Of a stretch of DNA of 64,000 bases, positions 55,341-64,000 are shown one piece after another. The notes beneath the pieces were generated by a model that saw only the letters and a list, made by a program, of their open reading frames with translations, ran no database searches and had not been told where the DNA came from. The stretch is from Helichrysum umbraculigerum. Lineage: Eukaryota > Streptophyta > Magnoliopsida > Asterales > Asteraceae. How positions within the stretch are numbered: position 1 is the stretch's first letter; each line of letters opens with the position of its first letter. The stretch lies in contig CATIUR010000001.1 of assembly GCA_949592205.1 (NCBI GenBank), positions 42,177,001-42,241,000 on the forward strand, written 5' to 3'. Both the position numbers and the translations under genes were made by a program.

Positions 55341-57507
55341 TGGGAACAAAAATTGGTGAAGCCCACAACCGTGGACCCCACCAAAATCTGCCCAAAATGG
55401 GGGAACCCACTCCCCATTCCTCATTTCTCATATTTCTTTTATCTCTCTCTCTCTCAATTTTTCTCTCAAAAACCCACCACCTTCATCACACTAAAACGCC
55501 AAATTACACCACCAAACGCCGCCGAAATCTCGAAGCTTTTGGAGAAAAGGAACCACCTCGACACGATCTACAACTCTATCTTTTCGGAATTTCATTTCGA
55601 CATCGCGTAAGTTTCCGACAAAAACCCGAAACTCTTCGATTTCGTTTATTTTTACATGAAAGTGGTTTGTTTATGTTCAAAATGTCCTAATATGGGTTGG
55701 GTAAAAGAATCGGACCAAGTGGTCGCCGGAAAACTCGTTTTTGGCTCAAAAATCCGTTAACAGTTCGAAGTGACGCAACGACGACTGCAGTATAGCGTCA
55801 CTTTGTGCGTCACTTAAGTGACGCATTGAGTGTCGCTAAAAGCCCTAATTTTACGTCACTTGCCTAAGTGCCGCATTAAAACCTTCTTTTTCCGTCACTG
55901 CCCAAGTGACGTATTTTCAATACCCGTCACTAATGACGGACACTTATAGCGTCACTTGCCTAAGTGACGCCTACAATCAAAACCTGATTTCACCGTCACT
56001 AACCTTAGTGACTCATGACCTTTGTACCGACACTTACAACCGACATTTCCTTAAGTGTCGCCCTTATGCGTCACTTGCACAAGTGACGCCATTAGCTCAG
56101 AATCCGTCATTTCGTGCGACACTTCCTAAGTGTCGCCTAAACCCTTGAGTGTCGCTATAAGTGACGCTAAAAACAGAAAGTTTACAACTCATTTTTACTA
56201 AGTGTCGAGACCTAAATTTTATCACTTGATTTCACCCAAATTCAAGTCCAGATGCGTTTTTCACCAAAGCAATTTAATAGAAATAAAAAATTTTCGAGCT
56301 GACCTGGCATCTCAACCCCAGCCAGGGGCCAGCCCCTTGGACCCCGCCAGGGGTTGCCACCCCTGGAACGCCGCTAACCAGGGGCGCTACCCCCGGACCC
56401 CCGTACCAAATTTACTACTTTATTAAGTACAATGAAAGTAATTCAGAGATTATTATTGTCTTCACAAACCGTCACCAACGGGCCGTACACGTTTTCAAAT
56501 AAACAACCCAATCAACCAAATCGTAGTAATTTGGACAAGTCAATCAACCAAAGGGGGATAATTTGGACATTATAGTTGAACGAACAACTACAAAGGTAGT
56601 CTCTTAAGATACCTATTCAATTAATAACCATCGCGCGTATTGGACGCCCTCAGGTTACAAGTCTTCGGACATCAATTCACAGCTAATCAATTCAAGTTAT
56701 TTCAATAAACACTCAAGGCTCAGGTGAGTCTCATGGCCCCTATTTTACTGCTTTTCAATCAGGGGTGTGATATTATTGCTCATTTTGTTTTACAAGTTGA
56801 ACGCAAGTACAAATCAATTCAAATACTACATGAGTTTCAAGCTAATCAATTTAAAGCCCTCCATAGCATAGTTTGGTAATACGTAGTAGCGTGAATGTTA
56901 GTATATGATATCATATAGGATTGACAATCCTCATCCGGGTTAGCACGCACTAACTGGTCAAACGGATGTATTAGCATTTGGGAAGACAAGTGTAGATTAG
57001 GCACTCATAGGAGGCAACCTCAGTTGGGTTTCCTTAATTGGACCTGATAACTCAAGTTAAGCTCAGACTATGTGCTCATGACTGTATAACTTTTATTTTG
57101 CTTAATTGCATTTTAAATTCAATTATAAATCTTGCGGTTCATACAAATATATGTTGACTTTAAACCTGTGAGCTCACCAGCGTTTTCGCTGACCCATTTT
57201 AGCATGTATTACAGGTAACCAGCAGTCGGTTTGGACTGCTCAATCAGGATCAATTAGCTCGAGTCAGCATGCAAACAATCAGAGATTTAGCTGCATTATT
57301 ATATTTTGTATAGATTAATTATGTACTTAAATCTCTTAATTTCAATCGAGCTAATGTAACTATATTTTGATGTAAACTTTGATCTTATCAATACAAGTTT
57401 GTAAAACGACACATATAGAGTCGTTCATTATATCTTATGTGCTTTGATATGTAATTAGTCACGCCCCGACCCGAACCGCTTCCGCATCATAAATTGGGGG
57501 TGCGACA
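55341..57507 (+). repeat. Gypsy 5' LTR, first ~503 bp displaced
   Basis: Matches the 3' LTR from 63586 on (TGGGAACAAAAATTGG) and ends ATTGGGGGTGCGACA. Contains CT-rich sequence near 55442-55465, donor-like GTAAGT at 55607, hairpins 55801-56165, donor CAG/GTGAGT at 56723/56724, acceptor-like ACAG at 57214 and the hairpin CAGCG-TTTT-CGCTG at 57178-57191. Confidence 0.88.
55801..56165 (+). repeat. Gypsy LTR hairpin array (CGTCACTT / AAGTGACG)
   Basis: Starts with the perfect palindrome TGCGTCACTTAAGTGACGCA (55806-55825). Then pairs of CGTCACTT with AAGTGACG and of CGACACTT with AAGTGTCG around loops such as GCCT, GCAC and CCT. Same two classes as TR-GAG array I, although surrounding sequence has diverged. 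Confidence 0.85.
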
Positions 57508-57523
57508 GATTGGTATCAGAGCC
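57508..57523 (+). other. Gypsy primer binding site
   Basis: GATTGGTATCAGAGCC immediately after the LTR. Confidence 0.88.
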
Positions 57524-57825
57524 TAAGGTTATAGTGAACTAGGTTGCATGTAGTGGGCCTAGACTATGACCGTTAGGCAGTATTTCCTTATTAGGCATGA
57601 CTGGTTCAGGAATTACAGCATACGACTTTAATTTAACATAGCCTGATCAACTATGTACAATTAAAGAAAGATGATGTAAGGTCTGTAGTAGTTATGTTGA
57701 ACGGGAATACACTAGTTGACTCTGACATCGAGAGAACCGAGACTCAAAATGTCTGTGTTAGACACCCTAGGCTATATTGTATTATATGGATATAGGCCTC
57801 ATTCTTTCTAACGTTTTGTCTCAGA

Positions 57826-58317
57826 ATGGCAAACACACCACCCAGTTCGTCACGCTCTCAATCTGGGTCACGAAACCCAAGAGTGGCTAGGAGGGACACC
57901 GGGTCGCCTCGGGCTAGCCCATATCCAACTCACCCCACTCTACCGGACTTAGCCGCTAGGGTACATCACCACGAACGACGACTTGACGCTATGGATATCG
58001 AACTCCAAGAAACTCGCGAAAACTGGAGACTCACAGCTATGGAACGGATTGAGCAAGTCTCTGAAGATCACGAGCACACTGTCAACGCCATGAACACTTT
58101 TGAAAATCAAGTGGGAGAAACAGTCGAAACCATGGGGGTTGTCCACAACCAAGTGATTGGCAACCGAAATGAAATATCCGTCTTACAATCAAGGCTACAT
58201 CAGTGCGAGACACGTCTAAGGGAAACCGAGGATGCCCTCCGAACGGCCAACAGACTCTCAGAATCTGTGGACCATCTCAACGCACTGCTGCCACAACTCA
58301 ATCTACGTCGGAATTAA
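57826..58317 (+). CDS. Extra ORF before gag: basic-head coiled-coil protein (163 aa)
   Basis: Complete frame ATG 57826 to TAA, about 300 bp upstream of gag-pol and in the sense direction. Residues 1-45 are Ser/Arg/Pro-rich and probably disordered. Residues 45-158 form a long coiled coil (HHERRLDAMDIELQETREN, ERIEQVSEDHEHTVNAMNTF, LQSRLHQCETRLRETEDAL), ending LRRN. No enzyme or zinc motif. Not a standard component of Gypsy elements of this clade as far as I know; the TR-GAG interiors lack it. It could be a particle assembly or RNA-binding factor, which is inference. Translation of gag-pol behind it would need reinitiation, leaky scanning or splicing. Confidence 0.75.
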   Translation: MANTPPSSSRSQSGSRNPRVARRDTGSPRASPYPTHPTLPDLAARVHHHERRLDAMDIELQETRENWRLTAMERIEQVSEDHEHTVNAMNTFENQVGETVETMGVVHNQVIGNRNEISVLQSRLHQCETRLRETEDALRTANRLSESVDHLNALLPQLNLRRN

Positions 58318-58617
58318 CTTAGGCTGAACCTGTACTATATTATGCCTTCGTAGGACTTATGTACTTCGGCCGGATGTAACAATTCCCGGTGCCTTTGTAA
58401 AACATCTAATCCTGTAACTTTTGGAACTTGTAACTCTGAATAGTCTATCATCTTTTGAACTTGTAACATCAATTGACAATTCTCCTCGGTTACCCTATAT
58501 TATTGATCTTACATTGTGATGTCGTATGTTACCGCTTTTACATATATGCATCTATTGTAATTTTCATTCTGGTACAATTTCTTATGTACCTTTTGTTTCT
58601 TTCTTTCTTGAAGAATC
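58318..58617. other. Spacer between the extra ORF and gag-pol
   Basis: No coding sequence. T-rich, ending TTTCTTTCTTTCTTGAAG/AATC just before the gag ATG, which looks like a possible splice acceptor. Confidence 0.4.
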
Positions 58618-61600
58618 ATGCCGCCCAAGAAGAAAAGTTACAGTGATGCGGAAATCAATGCTATCATTTCTCGAGCTGTGGCCGATGCCTTGGCTGCTCG
58701 GGACTCACCTCGAAACTCCCGAAATACTGGTGAAGCTCCCAGTAATACCCCTGTCATCAAGCCTTGTTCTTACAAGGATTTTCTCAGCTGCAAACCACTC
58801 TACTTCAAGGGCACGGAAGGTGCCATTGGACTGATCCGTTGGATAGAACGGATGGAATCTGTTTTCAACCTCTGCAATTGTGCGGAGGATATCAAAGTTA
58901 AATTCGCTGCCTACACCTTTCAGGAAGGTGCTCTTACGTGGTGGAACACCCATGCCAACTCTGTGGGCATCGAAATAGCAAACCAACTTCCCTGGGCTGA
59001 ACTGAAGAAAAAGCTCATAGAAAAATACTGCCCTGAAGAAGAACTGCACCGTCTAGAGGAAGAGTTCTGGCACCTGACTGTGCAAGGGACTGATATTGCT
59101 GGGTATACCACCAAATTCCAGCAATTCGCTTTGTTATGCCCGGGACTGGTTGATCCGGAGGAGAAGAGCATCAAGAGATACATTCGCGGTCTCCCGGAGA
59201 ATATCCAGGGGAACGTTGCTTCATCTAAGCCAACCACTACTGAAAGTGCTATTCGGCTAGCACATGAGCTCATGGCGCTAGTTGTCAGCCGTGAGACACC
59301 CAATACCTCCTCCAACAGCAAGCGAAAGCCCTCTGAACACCAAAACCAACCAAACAAGAAAACCAACACCACCCAAGTTTACAACACCAATACTGAAACC
59401 AAACGTAGCTACACTGGAGACAGACCATACTGTTCCAAGTGTAACTACCACCATGACGGTCCATGCAGTACTCCCTGCAACAACTGCAGGAGCTACGGGC
59501 ATTTGACCAAAGACTGCCGAGCCCCCAAATCCAACAACAACACCTCCAACAACAAAACCCAACAACCCAAATCCTGCTATGGATGCGGAGAGATGGGGCA
59601 TTTCAGGGATGCATGTTCCAAACGAAAAAACAAGGGCAACAACAACAACAACAATGCCAAGGGAAGAGCATTTGTTCTCAACTCCGGGGACGCCCGTCAG
59701 GACCCGAATGTGGTCACGGGTATGTTCCTCCTCAACAACTTAACTGCTTCTATTCTATTTGATACTGGTGCTGATAGAAGCTTTATATCTGATGAGTTTT
59801 GCCCACTACTTGACACCACTCCCGTTGCCTTAGATGTTAAGTACATCGTAGAACTTGCAAATGGTAAACTCATAGAAACCGATAGTGTGATACCTAATTG
59901 CACTTTAAACCTAGCCAACGAAACCTTTACAATTGATCTCATGCCTGTTGAAATCGGGAGCTTCGACGTTATCATTGGCATGGACCGGTTGTCCAAACAT
60001 CGGGCTGAAATCGTCTGTTACGACAAGGTCGTTCGAATCCCTCTCGCCACCGGTAGAACCTTGGTCATACAAGGGGAGACCGGTGGGACGAGACTCAATA
60101 TCATGTCTTGTTTGAAAACCCAAAAATTTCTGAGAAAGGGTTATCCAGCAATCCTAGCGCATATCATGGAGAAAAAGTCGGAGGAGAAACGACTTGAGGA
60201 TGTGCCAATCGTTCGAGACTTTCCAGAAGTCTTTCCCGCAGAACTACCTGGTTTACCGCCACCAAGACAGGTTGAGTTCTCAATCGATCTCGTGCCAGGT
60301 GCTGGGCCTGTGGCCCGAGCACCATACCGTTTAGCTCCATCCGAACTTCAGGAGCTGTCCACCCAGTTACAGGAACTCCTGGAAAGAGGATTCATTAGGC
60401 CGAGTTCTTCGCCTTGGGGAGCTCCGGTCCTATTTGTCAAAAAGAAAGATGGTTCTTTCCGAATGTGTATCGACTACCGAGAGTTGAACAAGTTGACCGT
60501 CAAGAACCGATATCCACTTCCTCGAATCGATGACCTGTTTCACCAACTTCAAGGATCGAGTTTTTATTCAAAGATCGATCTTCGATCGGGTTATCATCAA
60601 TTACGTGTTCGCGACATCGATATCCCAAAAACTGCTTTCAGAACCCGTTATGGGCATTACGAATTCCAGGTAATGCCATTCGGTCTAACCAACGCACCGG
60701 CCGTATTCATGGACCTTATGAATCGGGTGTGCAAACCTTACCTCGACAAGTTTGTCATAGTATTCATCGATGACATCCTCATATATTCGCAAAACGAACA
60801 AGATCACGCGCAACATCTTCAAATCATCCTTGAACTACTTAAGCACGAGGAGCTTTACGCCAAATTCTCTAAGTGTGAGTTCTGGATGCAAACCGTTCAA
60901 TTCCTTGGACACGTTATCGATAATCAAGGAATTCATGTTGATCCATCGAAAATCGAGGCTATCAAAGACTGGCAATCGCCAACCACTCCAACCGAGATAC
61001 GTCAATTCTTGGGATTGGCGGGGTATTATCGTCGGTTCATCGAAAATTTCTCAAAAATAGCCCTACCACTCACGACACTGACTCAAAAGGTTAAAAAGTT
61101 CGACTGGACTGATAAACAAGAGTCAGCATTTCAACTACTCAAACAAAAGCTTTGCAGTGCTCCAATCCTATCATTACCCGAAGGCACCGATGACTTCGTG
61201 GTATACTGCGATGCTTCACATCAAGGTCTCAGTTGTGTGCTGATGCAACGAGACAAGGTCGTTGCTTACGCCTCACGACAACTCAAAATACATGAAAAGA
61301 ACTACACTACTCATGACCTCGAACTTGGAGCTGTCGTGTTCGCTCTCAAAATCTGGAGACATTACCTCTATGGCACTAAGTGCACAATCTTTACCGACCA
61401 CAAAAGTCTCCAACACATTTTCGATCAGAAGGATCTCAATATGAGGCAACGTCGATGGGTCGAGTTGCTTACCGATTACGACTGCGAAATCAAATACCAT
61501 CCAGGGAAGGCAAATGTTGTTGCCGATGCCCTCAGTCGAAAGGAACGATCGAAGCCACTTCGAGTTCGAGCCCTCAGCATGACTATTCATAACGATCTAA

Positions 61601-63048
61601 ACATTCAAATTCTCACTGCTCAGCTCGAAGCTATCAAACCTGAAAACGTCAAAAACGAAGCCTTGCGGGGCGTGGATAAACAATTCGAAATCAAACCTAA
61701 CGGGATTAGGTATTTCTCAAACCGAATATGGTTGCCTAGTTTCGGGAATCTGCTGGACTTGGTGATGGATGAAGCTCACAAGTCCAAATATTCTATTCAT
61801 CCGGGATCCGATAAAATGTACCACGGCATCAAGGAATTTTATTGGTGGCCGAACATGAAATCCGAAATCGCCAATGTCAGCAAGTGTCTTACTTGCTCGA
61901 AAGTCAAAGCCGAATACCAAAAGCCTTCTGGCTTACTTCAACAACCCGACATTCCCGAGTGGAAATGGGAACAAATCGCCATGGATTTCATAACCAAACT
62001 ACCCAAGTCATCGAGCGGTTGCGACACCATTTGGGTGATCGTCGATCGTCTCACCAAATCTGCTCATTTCCTGGCGATCAAGGAAACCGATAAAATGGAA
62101 CGCCTCACACGAATTTACATCAAGAAAATCATTTCTCGACACGGTGTTCCAATCTCGATTATCTCTGATAGGGATAGTCGTTTCACATCTCACTTTTGGC
62201 AATCACTTCAAAAATCATTGGGTACCCGTCTCGATATGAGTACCGCATACCATCCTCAAACCGACGGCCAAAGTGAACGAACGATTCAAACACTGGAAGA
62301 CATGCTACGGGCCTGCGTAGTTGACTTCGGTGTAAACTGGGAACTACATCTACCCTTGTGCGAGTTTTCGTACAACAACAGCTATCATACTAGCATTAAG
62401 GCTGCACCATTCGAGGCACTGTACGGTCGAAAGTGCCGATCACCTATCTATTGGACCGAAGTTGGGGATAGCCAACTCACGGGTCCAGAAATCATTCACG
62501 AAACAATCGAGAAAATCTTCGAGATTCAAAACAAACTCAAAGCCGCACGTGATCGTCAGAAAAGTTATGCTGACGTGAGACGCAAACCACTCGAGTTCCA
62601 AGTTGGGGATCGAGTACTACTCAAAGTTTCACCTTGGAAAGGTGTCATTCGTTTCGGCAAACACGGTAAACTAAACCCAAGATACATTGGACCTTTTGAG
62701 ATCCTTGAAAGGATAGGTTCAGTGGCATATCGATTGCAGCTATCGTCCGAACTCAGCAGCGTGCATCCCACTTTTCACATTTCAAATTTGAAGAAGTGTC
62801 TGTCTGATGAGACACTTATCATCCCACTCGATGAGATTCGAGTTGACGATAAGCTTCACTTCGTTGAAGAACCCGCCGAGATCATGGACCGTGAGGTCAA
62901 ACAACTCAAACAAAGTCGTATTCCCATCGTCAAGGTCAGGTGGAATTCGCGGCATGGTCCGGAATTCACTTGGGAACGGGAGGACCAGATGCGACTCAAG
63001 TATCCTCAGTTATTCCCTGATGTTACTTCAAACGCGACTTCAAGCTAA
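58618..63048 (+). CDS. gag-pol: Gypsy Gag-Pol polyprotein with chromodomain (1476 aa), intact
   Basis: One uninterrupted frame. Gag core ~45-230 (FKGTEGAIGLIRWIERMESV). Two zinc knuckles: CNNCRSYGHLTKDC (~285) and CYGCGEMGHFRDAC (~319). Aspartic protease LFDTGADRSFIS (~380). RT with RMCIDYRELNK and FIDDILIYS (~715). RNase H with VYCDASHQGL (~860). Integrase with HHCC (HPGSDKMYHG...CLTCSKVK, ~1060), DDE core (MDFITKLP, SDRDSRFTSHFW, YHPQTDGQSERT), GPY/F segment (RYIGPFEILER), and a C-terminal chromodomain-like tail (~1420-1470: VKVRWNSRHGPEFTWEREDQ). RT before integrase and the chromodomain place it among Tekay/Del-like chromoviruses, whose chromodomain is thought to direct integration to marked chromatin. 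All catalytic residues appear present, so it may have been active before the CACTA split its promoter LTR. Confidence 0.95.
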   Translation: MPPKKKSYSDAEINAIISRAVADALAARDSPRNSRNTGEAPSNTPVIKPCSYKDFLSCKPLYFKGTEGAIGLIRWIERMESVFNLCNCAEDIKVKFAAYTFQEGALTWWNTHANSVGIEIANQLPWAELKKKLIEKYCPEEELHRLEEEFWHLTVQGTDIAGYTTKFQQFALLCPGLVDPEEKSIKRYIRGLPENIQGNVASSKPTTTESAIRLAHELMALVVSRETPNTSSNSKRKPSEHQNQPNKKTNTTQVYNTNTETKRSYTGDRPYCSKCNYHHDGPCSTPCNNCRSYGHLTKDCRAPKSNNNTSNNKTQQPKSCYGCGEMGHFRDACSKRKNKGNNNNNNAKGRAFVLNSGDARQDPNVVTGMFLLNNLTASILFDTGADRSFISDEFCPLLDTTPVALDVKYIVELANGKLIETDSVIPNCTLNLANETFTIDLMPVEIGSFDVIIGMDRLSKHRAEIVCYDKVVRIPLATGRTLVIQGETGGTRLNIMSCLKTQKFLRKGYPAILAHIMEKKSEEKRLEDVPIVRDFPEVFPAELPGLPPPRQVEFSIDLVPGAGPVARAPYRLAPSELQELSTQLQELLERGFIRPSSSPWGAPVLFVKKKDGSFRMCIDYRELNKLTVKNRYPLPRIDDLFHQLQGSSFYSKIDLRSGYHQLRVRDIDIPKTAFRTRYGHYEFQVMPFGLTNAPAVFMDLMNRVCKPYLDKFVIVFIDDILIYSQNEQDHAQHLQIILELLKHEELYAKFSKCEFWMQTVQFLGHVIDNQGIHVDPSKIEAIKDWQSPTTPTEIRQFLGLAGYYRRFIENFSKIALPLTTLTQKVKKFDWTDKQESAFQLLKQKLCSAPILSLPEGTDDFVVYCDASHQGLSCVLMQRDKVVAYASRQLKIHEKNYTTHDLELGAVVFALKIWRHYLYGTKCTIFTDHKSLQHIFDQKDLNMRQRRWVELLTDYDCEIKYHPGKANVVADALSRKERSKPLRVRALSMTIHNDLNIQILTAQLEAIKPENVKNEALRGVDKQFEIKPNGIRYFSNRIWLPSFGNLLDLVMDEAHKSKYSIHPGSDKMYHGIKEFYWWPNMKSEIANVSKCLTCSKVKAEYQKPSGLLQQPDIPEWKWEQIAMDFITKLPKSSSGCDTIWVIVDRLTKSAHFLAIKETDKMERLTRIYIKKIISRHGVPISIISDRDSRFTSHFWQSLQKSLGTRLDMSTAYHPQTDGQSERTIQTLEDMLRACVVDFGVNWELHLPLCEFSYNNSYHTSIKAAPFEALYGRKCRSPIYWTEVGDSQLTGPEIIHETIEKIFEIQNKLKAARDRQKSYADVRRKPLEFQVGDRVLLKVSPWKGVIRFGKHGKLNPRYIGPFEILERIGSVAYRLQLSSELSSVHPTFHISNLKKCLSDETLIIPLDEIRVDDKLHFVEEPAEIMDREVKQLKQSRIPIVKVRWNSRHGPEFTWEREDQMRLKYPQLFPDVTSNATSS

Positions 63049-63082
63049 ATTTCTGGACGAAATTCTTCTAACAGGGGGAGAA
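63048..63082 (+). other. AATTTCTGGACGAAATT box and polypurine tract
   Basis: A 17-nt imperfect palindrome (63048-63064) overlaps the last base of the stop codon, followed by AACAGGGGGAGAA at the LTR boundary. Same arrangement as in TR-GAG and in the minus-strand element. Confidence 0.8.
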
Positions 63083-64000
63083 TGTGACACCCGTCAAATT
63101 AGGACTAGTAATTAGTGCCTAATTAAGTTTAATACATGTAATTAGTTCTGTATTAGGCTAATTTGTGTATCAAAGAATATATATTGTTGAATATATACAA
63201 GTATGTGATTTGATTAAATCGTACAAGTTTCAAATCGAATGTAATTCGACTCAATAAATACGGACGTTGGTGGACAATTTAATTAAATAATATAACATTA
63301 TTTAATAACACAATTACATCCAAAATACTATTTTATTTAATAATATTTTGTATTCATTTCCGTATCGTGCAAACAAAGCCTACGCGATTAAATTATTAAA
63401 CGCGCAAACAAACAAAACAAGTTAACGTAATATTTTATAACGCAATTATTAAGTATTTGGTAAAATACTTTGACAAAAATATTGGATAATAATTCGTATT
63501 TTAAAACTTATAATTTAACATATAAAATGATTATTTAACGATCAAACGGTCGAGAAAACGAACACCGCACGGAGCACGGACGCTGGGAACAAAAATTGGT
63601 GAAGCCCACAACCGTGGACCCCACCAAAATTTGCCCAAAATGGGGGAACCCACTCCCCATTCCTCATTTCTCATCTTTCTTTTCTCTCTCTTTCTCAATT
63701 TTTCTCTAAAAAACCCACCACCTTTATCACACTAAAACGCCAAATTACACCACCAAACGCCGCCGAAATCTCGAAGCTTTTGGAGAAAAGGAACCACCTC
63801 GACACGATCTACAACTCTATGTTTTCGGAATTTTATTTCGACATCGCGTAAGTTTCCTACAAAAACCCGAAACTCTTCGATTTCGTTTATTTTTACATGA
63901 AAGTGGTTTGTTTATGTTCAAAATGTCCTAATATGGGTTGGGTAAAAGAATCGGACCAAGTGGTCGCCGGAAAACTCGTTTTTGGCTCAAAAATCCGTTA
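63083..64000 (+). repeat. Gypsy 3' LTR, truncated by the window end
   Basis: Starts TGTGACACCCGTC. Its first ~503 bp (63083-63585) have no counterpart in the window; from 63586 it matches 55341 onward with few differences. Confidence 0.92.

Larger units (their letters stand above)
55341..64000 (+). mobile_element. Chromodomain Ty3/Gypsy (Tekay-like) retrotransposon, 5' LTR cut by CACTA
   Basis: Order: partial 5' LTR, iMet primer site, extra coiled-coil ORF, one intact gag-pol frame, palindrome and purine tract, 3' LTR running off the window. TGG at 55341-55343 is the likely 3-bp CACTA target duplication. The missing LTR start should lie beyond the left edge. Gag and the LTR plan match the TR-GAG element, making this family a plausible enzyme donor for it. 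Confidence 0.92.

Overview
The window is plant nuclear DNA made almost entirely of nested transposable elements. The plant assignment rests on CACTA, Cassandra, Helitron, SIRE-type Copia and chromodomain Gypsy elements, tRNA-iMet primer sites and AT-rich intergenic DNA. A eudicot, possibly a daisy-family species, fits the element types, but that is a guess. No ordinary housekeeping gene, rRNA or intact tRNA gene is visible.

Nesting, outermost first. (1) A chromodomain Ty3/Gypsy element (55341-64000+) keeps an intact gag-pol frame plus an extra coiled-coil ORF. Its 5' LTR lacks the first ~503 bp. (2) The break is exactly the right end of a CACTA (En/Spm) transposon, whose inverted terminus ends at 55340 inside the Gypsy LTR. 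The missing LTR piece and the CACTA left end are not in the window, so everything from 1 to 55340 is probably inside this one CACTA element, which would be over 22 kb without its insertions. It carries a multi-exon Transposase_24/Ulp1-type gene (37445-42025) and, to its left, seven small single-exon coiled-coil genes plus one relic, all on the + strand. The GCGGT-type motif packed into the CACTA subterminal region recurs in front of nearly all of these genes. (3) Later insertions: a minus-strand coding-free LTR element (4130-11787, TSD TAAAT); a gag-only (TR-GAG) element rearranged to LTR-INT-LTR-INT-LTR (17933-31080, TSD ATATT); a SIRE-type Copia element with an env-like ORF (42142-54667, TSD GATTT); and smaller elements (Cassandra TRIM, Helitrons, MITEs, tRNA-derived SINEs).

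Two signals stand out. One is the cluster of divergent small coiled-coil genes sharing a motif with the termini of the CACTA that seems to house them. The other is arrays of short hairpins in the retrotransposon LTRs and leaders, in which the loop is constant and the stem changes by paired substitutions. The TR-GAG LTR has three different arrays, the Gypsy LTR has a related one, and the unrelated Copia element has its own CGACGTA/TACGTCG arrays in U3, in the leader and before the env-like ORF.

Relative ages from LTR pairs, compared by eye: Copia LTRs look identical; the TR-GAG LTRs differ at one to three positions in 3.2 kb; the minus-strand element LTRs differ by about 1-2%. Gypsy and CACTA are older than what is inserted in them.
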